Below, in pieces: positions 1 through 6,403 of a DNA stretch of 10,727 nucleotides. This stretch comes from Candidatus Parabacteroides intestinavium (lineage in GTDB: Bacteria > Bacteroidota > Bacteroidia > Bacteroidales > Tannerellaceae), in the NCBI GenBank assembly GCA_019118725.1, contig DWYO01000096.1, forward strand, positions 1 through 10,727, read 5' to 3'. A model generated the notes under the pieces. That model made no database searches. It worked only from the letters and a program-made list of their open reading frames with translations, and was not told where the DNA came from. Every line of letters starts with the position of its first letter. Position 1 is the first letter of the stretch. Made by a program: the position numbers and the translations under genes.

Positions 1-506
1 AATAATAGCTGAATATTCCGCGCAATCAGTCGCTTACTGAGTTTGTCGATAGGATGTGTCAGTTCCAGTTTTATTTTGTCTAAGCAATCTAGAATAATTC
101 CTTTTTCTTCGTCTGAAAGATGCAAAGCTTCTGAGGAGTTGTAGGAAAAAAACGAATAAGACTTGATTTCTTGACCTAAAGAAGTACCTTTGATTAGATC
201 GGGGTGGAATAGAATACCCCGTCCTTTGGGTTGTGTCCCTTTGAGCATTTCTACTTCTGTGATTTGCCCGGGAGCAATGCTGACAACTGTTCCTTCTTGA
301 TAGTCATATATCCGTTTCCCATAACGGATATCACCACATTTTGTGTCTTTCAGAAATAAGGCATAGATGCCATAATTGAGCGTGAAATGCTCGGGATATC
401 CTTGGGCGCTTGATAAATCAACTACGCTGACTAAAGGATGTAAAGTCTCTAAACCGAATATTTTGTTGTATTTGTCTATCGTATCTATATTAATAATATC
501 GTTCAT
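1..506 (-). CDS. AraC-family transcriptional regulator, N-terminal part (truncated by window edge)
   Basis: This is my own reverse-strand reading: an ATG at 504-506 opens a frame with no stop for 168 codons to the window edge. It begins MNDIINIDTIDKYNKIFG and contains EGTVVSIAPGQI, GRGILFHPDLI and YSFFSYNSSEALHLSDEEK. These are the conserved signatures of the cupin-like sensor half of Bacteroidetes AraC-type regulators. The visible part ends in a helical stretch (LSKRLIARNIQLL), after which the DNA-binding double helix-turn-helix is expected to lie to the left of the window. The natural effector is unknown. The gene is divergent from the exported flavodoxin gene, which is the most likely target because such regulators often control the adjacent divergent oxidoreductase gene. 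There is no clear Shine-Dalgarno; the leader is A-rich when read on this strand. Family assignment is confident although the DNA-binding domain is not visible. Confidence 0.85.
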   Translation of the reverse strand, partial: MNDIINIDTIDKYNKIFGLETLHPLVSVVDLSSAQGYPEHFTLNYGIYALFLKDTKCGDIRYGKRIYDYQEGTVVSIAPGQITEVEMLKGTQPKGRGILFHPDLIKGTSLGQEIKSYSFFSYNSSEALHLSDEEKGIILDCLDKIKLELTHPIDKLSKRLIARNIQLL

Positions 507-568
507 ATTTTTAGTTTATGAGTTTGTAAGTTTATTAGGTCGAATCGGTAAAATCTTCTTGGTATTAG

Positions 569-576
569 CAAAGGTA
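569..576 (-). promoter_or_regulatory. Putative -7 box of the AraC-type regulator gene
   Basis: Reading leftward the sequence is TACCTTTG, a full match to the Bacteroidetes -7 consensus TAnnTTTG. It lies 62 bases before the regulator start codon. No TTTG is found 19-21 bases further upstream, so the promoter is either weak or depends on an activator. Confidence 0.4.
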
Positions 577-673
577 AACAATAAAACCATTGGATGTACC
601 TTTCGGATATTAGAATCTGTAAATAAGGTATAACTAACCGTAATATAGATACAGCTTCTGCTTTTTGGGGTAT

Positions 674-681
674 TACTTTTG
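674..681 (+). promoter_or_regulatory. Putative -7 box of the flavodoxin gene
   Basis: TACTTTTG matches TAnnTTTG and lies 44 bases before the ATG at 726. The expected TTTG 19-21 bases upstream is missing (the region reads around AGATACAGC), which would fit activation by the divergent AraC-type regulator. The operator itself could not be identified by eye. Confidence 0.4.
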
Positions 682-725
682 TAATAATAAAAAGTCATTT
701 TTTGAATAATATAAAAAGCAAAGAG

Positions 726-1292
726 ATGAAAACGAAACTGACATTAATTTTATTGGCAATGGTTACAATGTGTATGACTGTAAATGCGCAGAAAAATGGG
801 GCTTCGGCTCCAGAAGCTTCGAAAGTCCTGATAGCTTATTTTTCAGCAACCGGTACTACGGCCGGGGTCGCAAATAAAATCGCGAACGTGACAGGGGGAA
901 AACTCTATCGGATCCTTCCTGAAACGGATTATAGCCGGGCGGATTTGAATTGGAATAACAAACAATCACGTTCGTCCGTAGAGATGAATGATCCGAAAGT
1001 CCGCCCTACCTTGAAAGACAAAAATGTGAATGCCGCAGATTATGATGTTGTCTTTCTCGGATATCCGATTTGGTGGGATAAGGCTCCACGTATCATCAAT
1101 ACATTCATTGAAGCGTATGATTGGAAAGGCAAACGGATTATTCCCTTTGCGACCTCAGGAGGAAGCAGCATTCGTAACAGTGTGAAGGAATTGAAAGAAA
1201 ATTATCCGGACCTGACTTGGGAAGAAGGCCGGTTGCTGAACGGAGCGGATGAAAGTTCTATCCGTAAATGGACAGCTCAATTCGGTTTTTAA
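726..1292 (+). CDS. Exported flavodoxin-family protein
   Basis: The 188-residue protein has the flavodoxin fold signatures. There is a phosphate-binding loop S40-A-T-G-T-T45 after a beta strand (VLIAYF), the GYPIWW segment at 112-117 that packs on the flavin, and FATSGGSS at 141-148. These fit FMN-binding flavodoxins of the Flavodoxin_4 type, which carry electrons or reduce quinones and small molecules. Residues 1-21 form a Sec signal peptide with a basic start, a hydrophobic core and a VNA|Q cleavage site, so the product is probably periplasmic. C16 sits in a poor lipobox (VTMC) and signal peptidase I cleavage is more likely. A TTG at 702 in the same frame would add eight polar residues before the signal peptide; ATG at 726 is preferred because it puts the basic N-terminus next to the hydrophobic core. 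The gene is a single unit: a divergent AraC-type regulator is upstream and a repeat array downstream. The substrate and redox partner cannot be told from sequence. Confidence 0.85.
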   Translation: MKTKLTLILLAMVTMCMTVNAQKNGASAPEASKVLIAYFSATGTTAGVANKIANVTGGKLYRILPETDYSRADLNWNNKQSRSSVEMNDPKVRPTLKDKNVNAADYDVVFLGYPIWWDKAPRIINTFIEAYDWKGKRIIPFATSGGSSIRNSVKELKENYPDLTWEEGRLLNGADESSIRKWTAQFGF

Positions 1293-1314
1293 TGAACCTG
1301 CTTATTCATTGCCG

Positions 1315-1493
1315 TCCCCAGCGGGGATAGTCCGAATCCTGCCGGAGAAGCACTATTCCCGGCGGGGACAGTATCAATCCGTCAGGATAACCACTTTCCC
1401 CGGCGGGGACAACGCTAATCGGCGCGGAGAAGCACTTTCCCCGCTGGGGACAACCGAAATCGGGACGGATTGGAACTTTCCCCTATTGCGGGC
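1315..1493. repeat. 41-bp GC-rich tandem repeat array with palindromic cores
   Basis: Four full units start at 1315, 1356, 1397 and 1438, with a decayed fifth start at 1479; the period is exactly 41 bp. Each unit opens with a 13-bp palindrome: TCCCC-AGC-GGGGA, TTCCC-GGC-GGGGA, TCCCC-GGC-GGGGA and TCCCC-GCT-GGGGA. It is followed by a less conserved half holding AATC at offset 20-23, GGA at offset 29-31 and usually a final CACTT. In some units the second half can form its own short inverted repeat (ATCC/GGAT in unit 2, AATC/GATT in unit 4). The array fills the space between the stop codons of two convergent genes. No T-run follows the palindromes, so they are not ordinary intrinsic terminators. 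No function is known to me. Confidence 0.9.
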
Positions 1494-1515
1494 TTGGCTC
1501 ACCGGAAAGATAATC

Positions 1516-2550
1516 TTATTGTGTGATAGAAACGGGCTGGTGCATCATGCAATTTTCAATCATACGAGCCATCTCTGTAGGCGGGATTTTTTCTATCAGG
1601 CGCAGATCTCTTCCCTTCTCGTCCGGTGTCCAGCCATTCTCTCCTTCATCATTCAATATGCGGAACGTTCCCCTTTCCACTTCATAATAAGGCGCATAAC
1701 CTTTGATGGCCACCCAAACGGCGGTCAAGTCCCAGCTCATTCTTCCCTCTGGATCTCCCTCTGCAAAGCAGAGCGTGTACACATCCTTCACGGGATTTCC
1801 TTCACCGGGTTGTTCTACCAATCGTTTACCCGTAAGCACCTTGTCGCCAATTTCAAATCCGCTATAGAGGATTTCCGTAGGCCATTCTTCCGTCACTTTG
1901 CGGGATGCAGGCACATCGCAATATACATTAAACTCTTTCCCTTGCGGAAAGGCACCCGCCATAGCCACAACCCTCTTCACTTTCTTTGCCACCAGTTCTT
2001 TCCCCGAAAGCGGACTATATGCATCTCCTTCGGAAAGCAATAGATCTTTCAGATTTGTGAAGAATCCTATCGTGCAAATTACCACACTACTATCCGGTTG
2101 CGCACTTAATATTTCCCGATATACCTGTACGGCATCCGGTGCGTCTGAGGTACGAGCTGTCTGATGCGGATAATGTTCTGGTAAGAAATCCGTCCACTTT
2201 TTTTGATGCCAGGTAGTCATAGACACGCCTCCTTCACTTTTGGGAGCCCCCAGGGGCATGTCCGGATGATTAAAATAGGTATTCAATACGTCAAGGCACG
2301 GAACGGTACGTTCTTCCTTATTGGAAGATAGGGTAGCCAGCACTTGCACTTCTCCGCTATCGGCCAATGCGTACATCACCGCTACGGCGCCTACATCATC
2401 ATAATCCGGCCCCATATCGGTATCCAAAATTAGTCGGACAGGTTCCGGAGCTGTAGTAACAGGTTGCTTCGATGATACATTCTTTTCGTTACAAGCCCAC
2501 AAGCACATGGCCAAAATCGCATATCCTGTCCATTTGATAAAAGAAAACAT
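1516..2550 (-). CDS. Nucleoside hydrolase-like lipoprotein (IUNH family)
   Basis: The 344-residue protein belongs to the inosine/uridine-preferring nucleoside hydrolase superfamily, which hydrolyses the N-glycosidic bond of ribonucleosides with an active-site calcium. The N-terminal Asp cluster is D43-T-D45-M-G-P-D49-Y-D51-D52. The second strand/loop is TIGFFTNL (160-167), the substrate loop contains KEFNVYCD with N208 and D212, and the C-terminal calcium Asp is in SWDLTAV (D274). Residues 1-20 are a lipoprotein signal ending in the lipobox L17-W-A-C20, so the protein is probably anchored in a membrane facing the periplasm or surface. In classical enzymes the C-terminal Asp follows a catalytic His; here W273 stands there, so substrate or activity may differ. 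ATG at 2550 is chosen over a TTG at 2589 because it places the signal peptide at the N-terminus and the TTG overlaps the -7 box. The true substrate is not known. Confidence 0.85.
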   Translation of the reverse strand: MFSFIKWTGYAILAMCLWACNEKNVSSKQPVTTAPEPVRLILDTDMGPDYDDVGAVAVMYALADSGEVQVLATLSSNKEERTVPCLDVLNTYFNHPDMPLGAPKSEGGVSMTTWHQKKWTDFLPEHYPHQTARTSDAPDAVQVYREILSAQPDSSVVICTIGFFTNLKDLLLSEGDAYSPLSGKELVAKKVKRVVAMAGAFPQGKEFNVYCDVPASRKVTEEWPTEILYSGFEIGDKVLTGKRLVEQPGEGNPVKDVYTLCFAEGDPEGRMSWDLTAVWVAIKGYAPYYEVERGTFRILNDEGENGWTPDEKGRDLRLIEKIPPTEMARMIENCMMHQPVSITQ

Positions 2551-2586
2551 AGGTATTTTATTTTTTTTTGAGTTTTGTTCCGTGAA

Positions 2587-2618
2587 CAAAGGTATCCTTT
2601 TTATTTTTCTTTTCCAAA
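2587..2618 (-). promoter_or_regulatory. Bacteroidetes promoter of the nucleoside hydrolase gene
   Basis: Read leftward, TTTG (2618-2615) is followed after 20 bases by TACCTTTG (2594-2587), a full match to the housekeeping Bacteroidetes promoter. It implies a leader of roughly 30 nt before the ATG at 2550. Confidence 0.75.
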
Positions 2619-2635
2619 AAGGGCGGATTTTTTTG

Positions 2636-2713
2636 TGCCTATCTTTGTGAGCGTTTATGCCTATGTTTGCTTTCGTTTATGCCTATGTTTGTTTTTGTTT
2701 ATGCCTATCTTTT
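2636..2713. repeat. 22-bp tandem repeat between two divergent promoters
   Basis: Three full units start at 2636, 2658 and 2680, with a partial fourth at 2702. The conserved left half is TGCCTATSTTTG and the right half ends in GTTTA, with four variable bases between. Each full unit contains TATCTTTG or TATGTTTG, a match to the -7 box TAnnTTTG, but the nearest upstream TTTG is only 14 bases away, so none forms a complete promoter. The array lies between the -33 boxes of the leftward nucleoside hydrolase promoter and the rightward cutC promoter, a good position for a shared operator. Confidence 0.85.
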
Positions 2714-2732
2714 CCGACAAAGGGTGCATGCT

Positions 2733-2763
2733 TTTGTTATTCTCAAGGGAATCATTAACTTTG
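2733..2763 (+). promoter_or_regulatory. Bacteroidetes promoter of cutC
   Basis: TTTG at 2733-2736 is followed after 19 bases by TAACTTTG at 2756-2763, a full match to the consensus. Transcription would start near 2770, giving a very short leader before the start codon. Confidence 0.7.
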
Positions 2764-2780
2764 TTCCGTTTTTATAGAGA

Positions 2781-3536
2781 ATGACAATTATGCGAATTAT
2801 TGAAATATGCGCGAATTCCGCTCAGAGTTGTGTGGAAGCGGAGGCTGGAGGAGCCAAGCGGGTAGAATTGTGTGCCGGCATACCGGAAGGGGGAACGACA
2901 CCCAGTTATGGGGAGATCCGTATGGCGCAGCGCCTGACCTCGAAAATTGATATTAACGTGATTATCCGTCCGCGTGGAGGGGATTTCCTTTATACAGAGG
3001 CGGAGATTGGTTCGATGCTGCTGGATATAGAATTGTGTAAGCAGTTAGGGGTTCATGGCGTGGTGTTCGGGTGTCTGACTAAAGAGGGGGATATCGATGT
3101 CCCGTTGATGCGCCGGCTGATAGAGACGGCTGCCCCCTTGTCGGTTACGTGCCATCGCGCTTTCGATGTATGCCGGGATCCGTTTCGGGCAATGGAAGAA
3201 TTGATTGATTTAGGATGCGACCGTATTCTTACTTCAGGTCAACAATCGGATGCGGTAAAAGGTATTCCGATGATTAAACAACTGGTGGAACGTGCCGATG
3301 ACCGTATTATTATTATGCCCGGTTGTGGGGTACGAGAGGAAAATATAGCTTTAATCGAACAAGAAACAGGGGCAAAAGAATTTCATACCTCAGCCCGTAG
3401 TGTGCTTTATAGCCGGATGGAATACCGGAACGAACAGGTCCCAATGGGAAGCAATGTTGTAACTTCGGAGTTCGAAACTGTGCAAACTGATAGGGAAAAG
3501 GTGAAAAGAGTTGTAGGAAATTTCATTTTCTCGTAA
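2781..3536 (+). CDS. cutC: CutC family protein (TIM-barrel, copper homeostasis annotation)
   Basis: At 251 residues this is close to E. coli CutC (248) and aligns over its whole length with the signatures I remember. These are GAKRVELCAG (24-33), GGTTPS (37-42), IIRPRGGDFLY (61-71), CHRAFDVC (124-131), ILTSGQQSDA (149-158) and a PGCGVR segment near residue 182. The fold is a TIM barrel and the protein lacks a signal peptide, so it is cytoplasmic. The family is annotated as copper homeostasis from genetic data in E. coli, but a biochemical activity is not firmly established. Start choice is between 2781 and an in-frame ATG at 2790; the second gives the residue spacing usual in the family (MRIIEIC), and 2781 adds three residues. 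The gene has its own promoter and no cotranscribed neighbour. It shares its upstream region, with a 22-bp repeat, with a nucleoside hydrolase gene. Confidence 0.92.
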   Translation: MTIMRIIEICANSAQSCVEAEAGGAKRVELCAGIPEGGTTPSYGEIRMAQRLTSKIDINVIIRPRGGDFLYTEAEIGSMLLDIELCKQLGVHGVVFGCLTKEGDIDVPLMRRLIETAAPLSVTCHRAFDVCRDPFRAMEELIDLGCDRILTSGQQSDAVKGIPMIKQLVERADDRIIIMPGCGVREENIALIEQETGAKEFHTSARSVLYSRMEYRNEQVPMGSNVVTSEFETVQTDREKVKRVVGNFIFS

Positions 3537-3634
3537 ATTTTTTTTTCCTTTGCGGAAAATATCATTTTTCAGATAGATTCAAGAAGAGGACACGCAAAGT
3601 TTTTGTTTTTTTAACGGACGAACGCTTATTTTAT

Positions 3635-3665
3635 TTTGAAAGCCGATTAAAAAACCTCATCTTTG
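3635..3665 (+). promoter_or_regulatory. Likely promoter of the envelope operon
   Basis: TTTG at 3635-3638 is followed after 19 bases by CATCTTTG at 3658-3665. This differs from TAnnTTTG only in its first base. Spacing and place (leader about 40 nt before the ATG at 3713) support it as the main promoter of the five-gene run. Confidence 0.6.
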
Positions 3666-3712
3666 CAGGTATTAATTAGTGTTGACAGGATTAAATAGAA
3701 TCTTAGAATACA

Positions 3713-4996
3713 ATGTTGAGAATTGGAAAGTTCATTTTGTTAGGAGTTTTGATGATGACTCAATTGCCGATATGGGCACAGAACAATACGGCATCTCCTT
3801 ATACTCGCTTTGGGTACGGAGAATTGGCGGATCGTTCATTCGGAGCCGGTCGTGCAATGGGTGGCGTGGGGATAGGTTTACGTTCTCCTAAACAGATAAA
3901 TCCAATGAATCCGGCTTCTTATAGCTGCATGGACTCGTTGACGTTTATTTTTGATTTCGGAGCCTCTTTGCAGGCAGCGACTTATAAAGATGCTTCGAAT
4001 GAGTATAAGAAGCTGAACGGAAATATAGAATATATCGCTTTGCAATTTCCGATCACACGCTGGTTGGCCATGAGTGCGGGATTGCTGCCTTATTCGTTTG
4101 TCGGGTATGAGTTTGGTGAAGCCTCCCAGATAGGAGATGAGACATATCAAAACACCTATTCCGGCAGAGGCGGATTAAACGAATTGTATGGCGGATTGTC
4201 TATAGATATATGGAAGAAGCGATTGGCGGTAGGTGCCAACTTCAGCTTTTTGTTTGGTAATATAGAACATAGCCAGAGCTTGAGTTTCGCTTCGGCGTCA
4301 TCTTATATCAATAACCGTACGCAGCGTGTGGAGGTTCGGGATATGCGGATGAATTTCGGTGTTCAGTATACACATCCTCTGAGTGCAGAGGAGAGTTTGA
4401 CTTTCGGTGCGACTTATTCGCCGAAGAATAGTTTAAATGCCAAAACGTATGATGGGTTGACAAGGATGAGCAGTAGTAAGGACGAGATTATAGAGTCTTC
4501 TATCGATACGATTACCGGTGTCGCTTACGATTTGCCGAATACCTTCGGTTTTGGTGTTTCCTATATGAAGTATAATAAGTTGACCATAGCTGCCGATTTT
4601 CAGTATGAAGATTGGGGCGATTCGCAATATAGAGGTGAAAGCGGAAATTTCCAGAATCGGAAACGTATTGCAGTAGGTGCTGAATACCTTCCGGATGACC
4701 GGGATAAGAATTATTTCAAGCAGATAAGATATCGTGTCGGTTTTCATTATAACAATTCTTATGTGAAAACCAACCGCAATGCGGAGAATAATTATAAAGG
4801 TTACGGATATAATGAATATGGGGTCAGTGTCGGTTTGGGATTACCGGTGATGGATTACCGTTCGTTGGTCAATGTAGCTTTTGAATATGTCAAGGTAAAG
4901 CCGGGGCACGTCTCATTGATTGATGAACAGTATTTCCGGGTTACGCTGAATTATACGTTCAATGAACGTTGGTTCTATAAGTTTAGATTGAATTAA
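3713..4996 (+). CDS. Beta-barrel outer membrane protein of unknown substrate (FadL/OmpP1-like)
   Basis: The 427-residue protein has a signal peptide (residues 1-22, cleavage WA|Q). It is followed by a plug-like N-terminus SPYTRFGYGELADRSFG, AMGGVGIGLR and INPMNPASY (61-70). This pattern is common in a widespread Bacteroidetes family of outer membrane barrels related to FadL/OmpP1 transporters. The rest alternates hydrophobic and polar residues and is rich in Gly, Tyr and Phe, as expected of transmembrane beta strands. The last strand reads YFRVTLNYTFNERWFYKFRL before a final Asn. It has no TonB box or plug domain, so it is not a TonB-dependent receptor. It is the first gene of a run ending with PpiD and is 33 bp before the TPR protein gene. 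The context (LptC, PpiD) suggests a role in outer membrane transport or assembly; the cargo is unknown. Confidence 0.8.
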   Translation: MLRIGKFILLGVLMMTQLPIWAQNNTASPYTRFGYGELADRSFGAGRAMGGVGIGLRSPKQINPMNPASYSCMDSLTFIFDFGASLQAATYKDASNEYKKLNGNIEYIALQFPITRWLAMSAGLLPYSFVGYEFGEASQIGDETYQNTYSGRGGLNELYGGLSIDIWKKRLAVGANFSFLFGNIEHSQSLSFASASSYINNRTQRVEVRDMRMNFGVQYTHPLSAEESLTFGATYSPKNSLNAKTYDGLTRMSSSKDEIIESSIDTITGVAYDLPNTFGFGVSYMKYNKLTIAADFQYEDWGDSQYRGESGNFQNRKRIAVGAEYLPDDRDKNYFKQIRYRVGFHYNNSYVKTNRNAENNYKGYGYNEYGVSVGLGLPVMDYRSLVNVAFEYVKVKPGHVSLIDEQYFRVTLNYTFNERWFYKFRLN

Positions 4997-5029
4997 TGAA
5001 TCAGTTAACTTTAATAGAAGATAATAAAT

Positions 5030-6394
5030 ATGAAGATCAAAGTTTTACTATTAGCTCTTGGCTGTACAATGGGAACATTGGGAGCTTACGCGCAGAAAGG
5101 CGTAGACAACGGAACACGATTTGGTTCTGGAGAAGATAGCGTTCGTTGTATCACAAACATCAGTTTGTTTGTGCCTTACGCTAAAGGCGGAAATTATAAA
5201 GACGCCCAGGAATTTTGGAAGATCGCCTATACTGAATGTCCGGCTTCTACAAAAGATCTTTATTTGTATGGTGTACGTATTGTCGCTTGGCAGATTGAGA
5301 ATGAGAAAGATCCTGCAAAAAAGGCTCAGTTGCTAGATGATTTGATGGCGGTTTATGACAACCGTGTGAAGTATTTCGGTAATGACAAGAAATACGGTAA
5401 AGATTGGATCGTGGCTAATAAGGCCGAAGATTATGTGAAGTATGCAGGTGACAAACTGGATGCTGATAAGATGTATGGCTGGTTGAAAGAGGTCATTGAT
5501 GAGACAGGCAACAAATGCGAAGTGAAAGCTACTTCTTATTTGATGTTTGCTTCTTTGAAGAAATTGCAGGCTGATCCGAATTTCAAAGATCAGTATATCC
5601 AGGATTATTTGAAGTGTGCCGAGATCATTGATTCTCAGATTCAAGCTGCTACTGCCGCTAACAATCAAAAAGAATTGAAGACTTTGCAGGCATATCAGTC
5701 GAATGTGGAATCTAACTTCGCCAATAGTGGGGCAGCTGATTGCGAAACATTAGCGAATGTATATGGTCCGAAACTGGATGAGAATAAAGATAACCTGCCG
5801 TTCTTGAAGCAGACTATCGCTTTGTTGAGAAAGTCTCGTTGCCAGGAATTGGAGGTCTATTTTAAGGCTTCTGAGTATGCTCATGCTATCGAACCGACTG
5901 CTGAGTCAGCTGTAGGTTTGGCTAAACAGGCTGTAAAGAAGAAAGATTATGATACAGCTATCAAACGTTTTGAAGAGGCTATCGGTCTGGAAACAGATGC
6001 CAATACAAAGGCTGAAGACTATTATATGATGGCGTTGCTGGAGTATGAGCAGAACAAGTATTCAAAGGCTCGTGAAGATTGCCGGAAAGCAGCTGAATTG
6101 AATCCGAATTATGGTGCTCCTTATATGTTGATCGGTAACATGTATGCTTCAACGGCTAAGTCTGTTTATCCGAGCGACCCGGTTCTGATGAGAGCTGTAT
6201 ATTATGCTGCTATCGATAAGTTCTTAAAAGCAAAACAAGTTGATCCGAGTTGTGAGGAAGAGGCTAATAAGCTGATCGGTTCTTATACGGCACACCTGCC
6301 TTCTACAGAAGAGGTCTTTATGCATCCGGATTTGGAAAAAGGCAAACCATTTACTATTGGCGGCTGGATCGGCGAGACGATTACGGTTAGATAA
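5030..6394 (+). CDS. Secreted tetratricopeptide-repeat protein
   Basis: The 454-residue protein has a signal peptide (1-21, AYA|QKG) and a mostly helical body. Recognisable TPR repeats lie in the C-terminal third, about residues 293-410. They include KKKDYDTAIKRFEEAIGLE, then YYMMALLEYEQNKYSKARE with ELNPNYGAPYMLIGNMY, and finally DKFLKAKQVDPS. The tail after the repeats, FTIGGWIGETITVR, recurs as I recall in related Bacteroidetes proteins. TPRs bind partner proteins, so a periplasmic adaptor or scaffold role is likely. The gene sits between an outer membrane barrel gene (33 bp upstream) and lptC (9 bp downstream), so it is probably cotranscribed with both. An enzymatic function is not indicated and the partners are unknown. 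Confidence 0.85.
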   Translation: MKIKVLLLALGCTMGTLGAYAQKGVDNGTRFGSGEDSVRCITNISLFVPYAKGGNYKDAQEFWKIAYTECPASTKDLYLYGVRIVAWQIENEKDPAKKAQLLDDLMAVYDNRVKYFGNDKKYGKDWIVANKAEDYVKYAGDKLDADKMYGWLKEVIDETGNKCEVKATSYLMFASLKKLQADPNFKDQYIQDYLKCAEIIDSQIQAATAANNQKELKTLQAYQSNVESNFANSGAADCETLANVYGPKLDENKDNLPFLKQTIALLRKSRCQELEVYFKASEYAHAIEPTAESAVGLAKQAVKKKDYDTAIKRFEEAIGLETDANTKAEDYYMMALLEYEQNKYSKAREDCRKAAELNPNYGAPYMLIGNMYASTAKSVYPSDPVLMRAVYYAAIDKFLKAKQVDPSCEEEANKLIGSYTAHLPSTEEVFMHPDLEKGKPFTIGGWIGETITVR

Positions 6395-6403
6395 TTGTAT
6401 GGT

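Noticed and set aside
1315..1493. Possible CRISPR array
   Set aside because: The full 41-bp unit repeats with related sequence throughout; there are no unique spacers between constant repeats, and no cas genes are near.
1249..2043. Long open frame on the + strand (264 codons) across the repeat array
   Set aside because: It starts inside the flavodoxin gene, reads through the 41-bp repeats and runs antisense to the well-supported nucleoside hydrolase; its protein has no recognisable domain.
3543..3559. TTTTCC/GGAAAA hairpin after cutC as terminator
   Set aside because: The stem is only six mostly A-T pairs with no clean T-run after it; too weak to call.
3679..3891. 70-codon frame overlapping the start of the outer membrane protein gene
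   Set aside because: It starts with GTG, lies in another frame over a gene with signal peptide and family motifs, and has no recognisable content.
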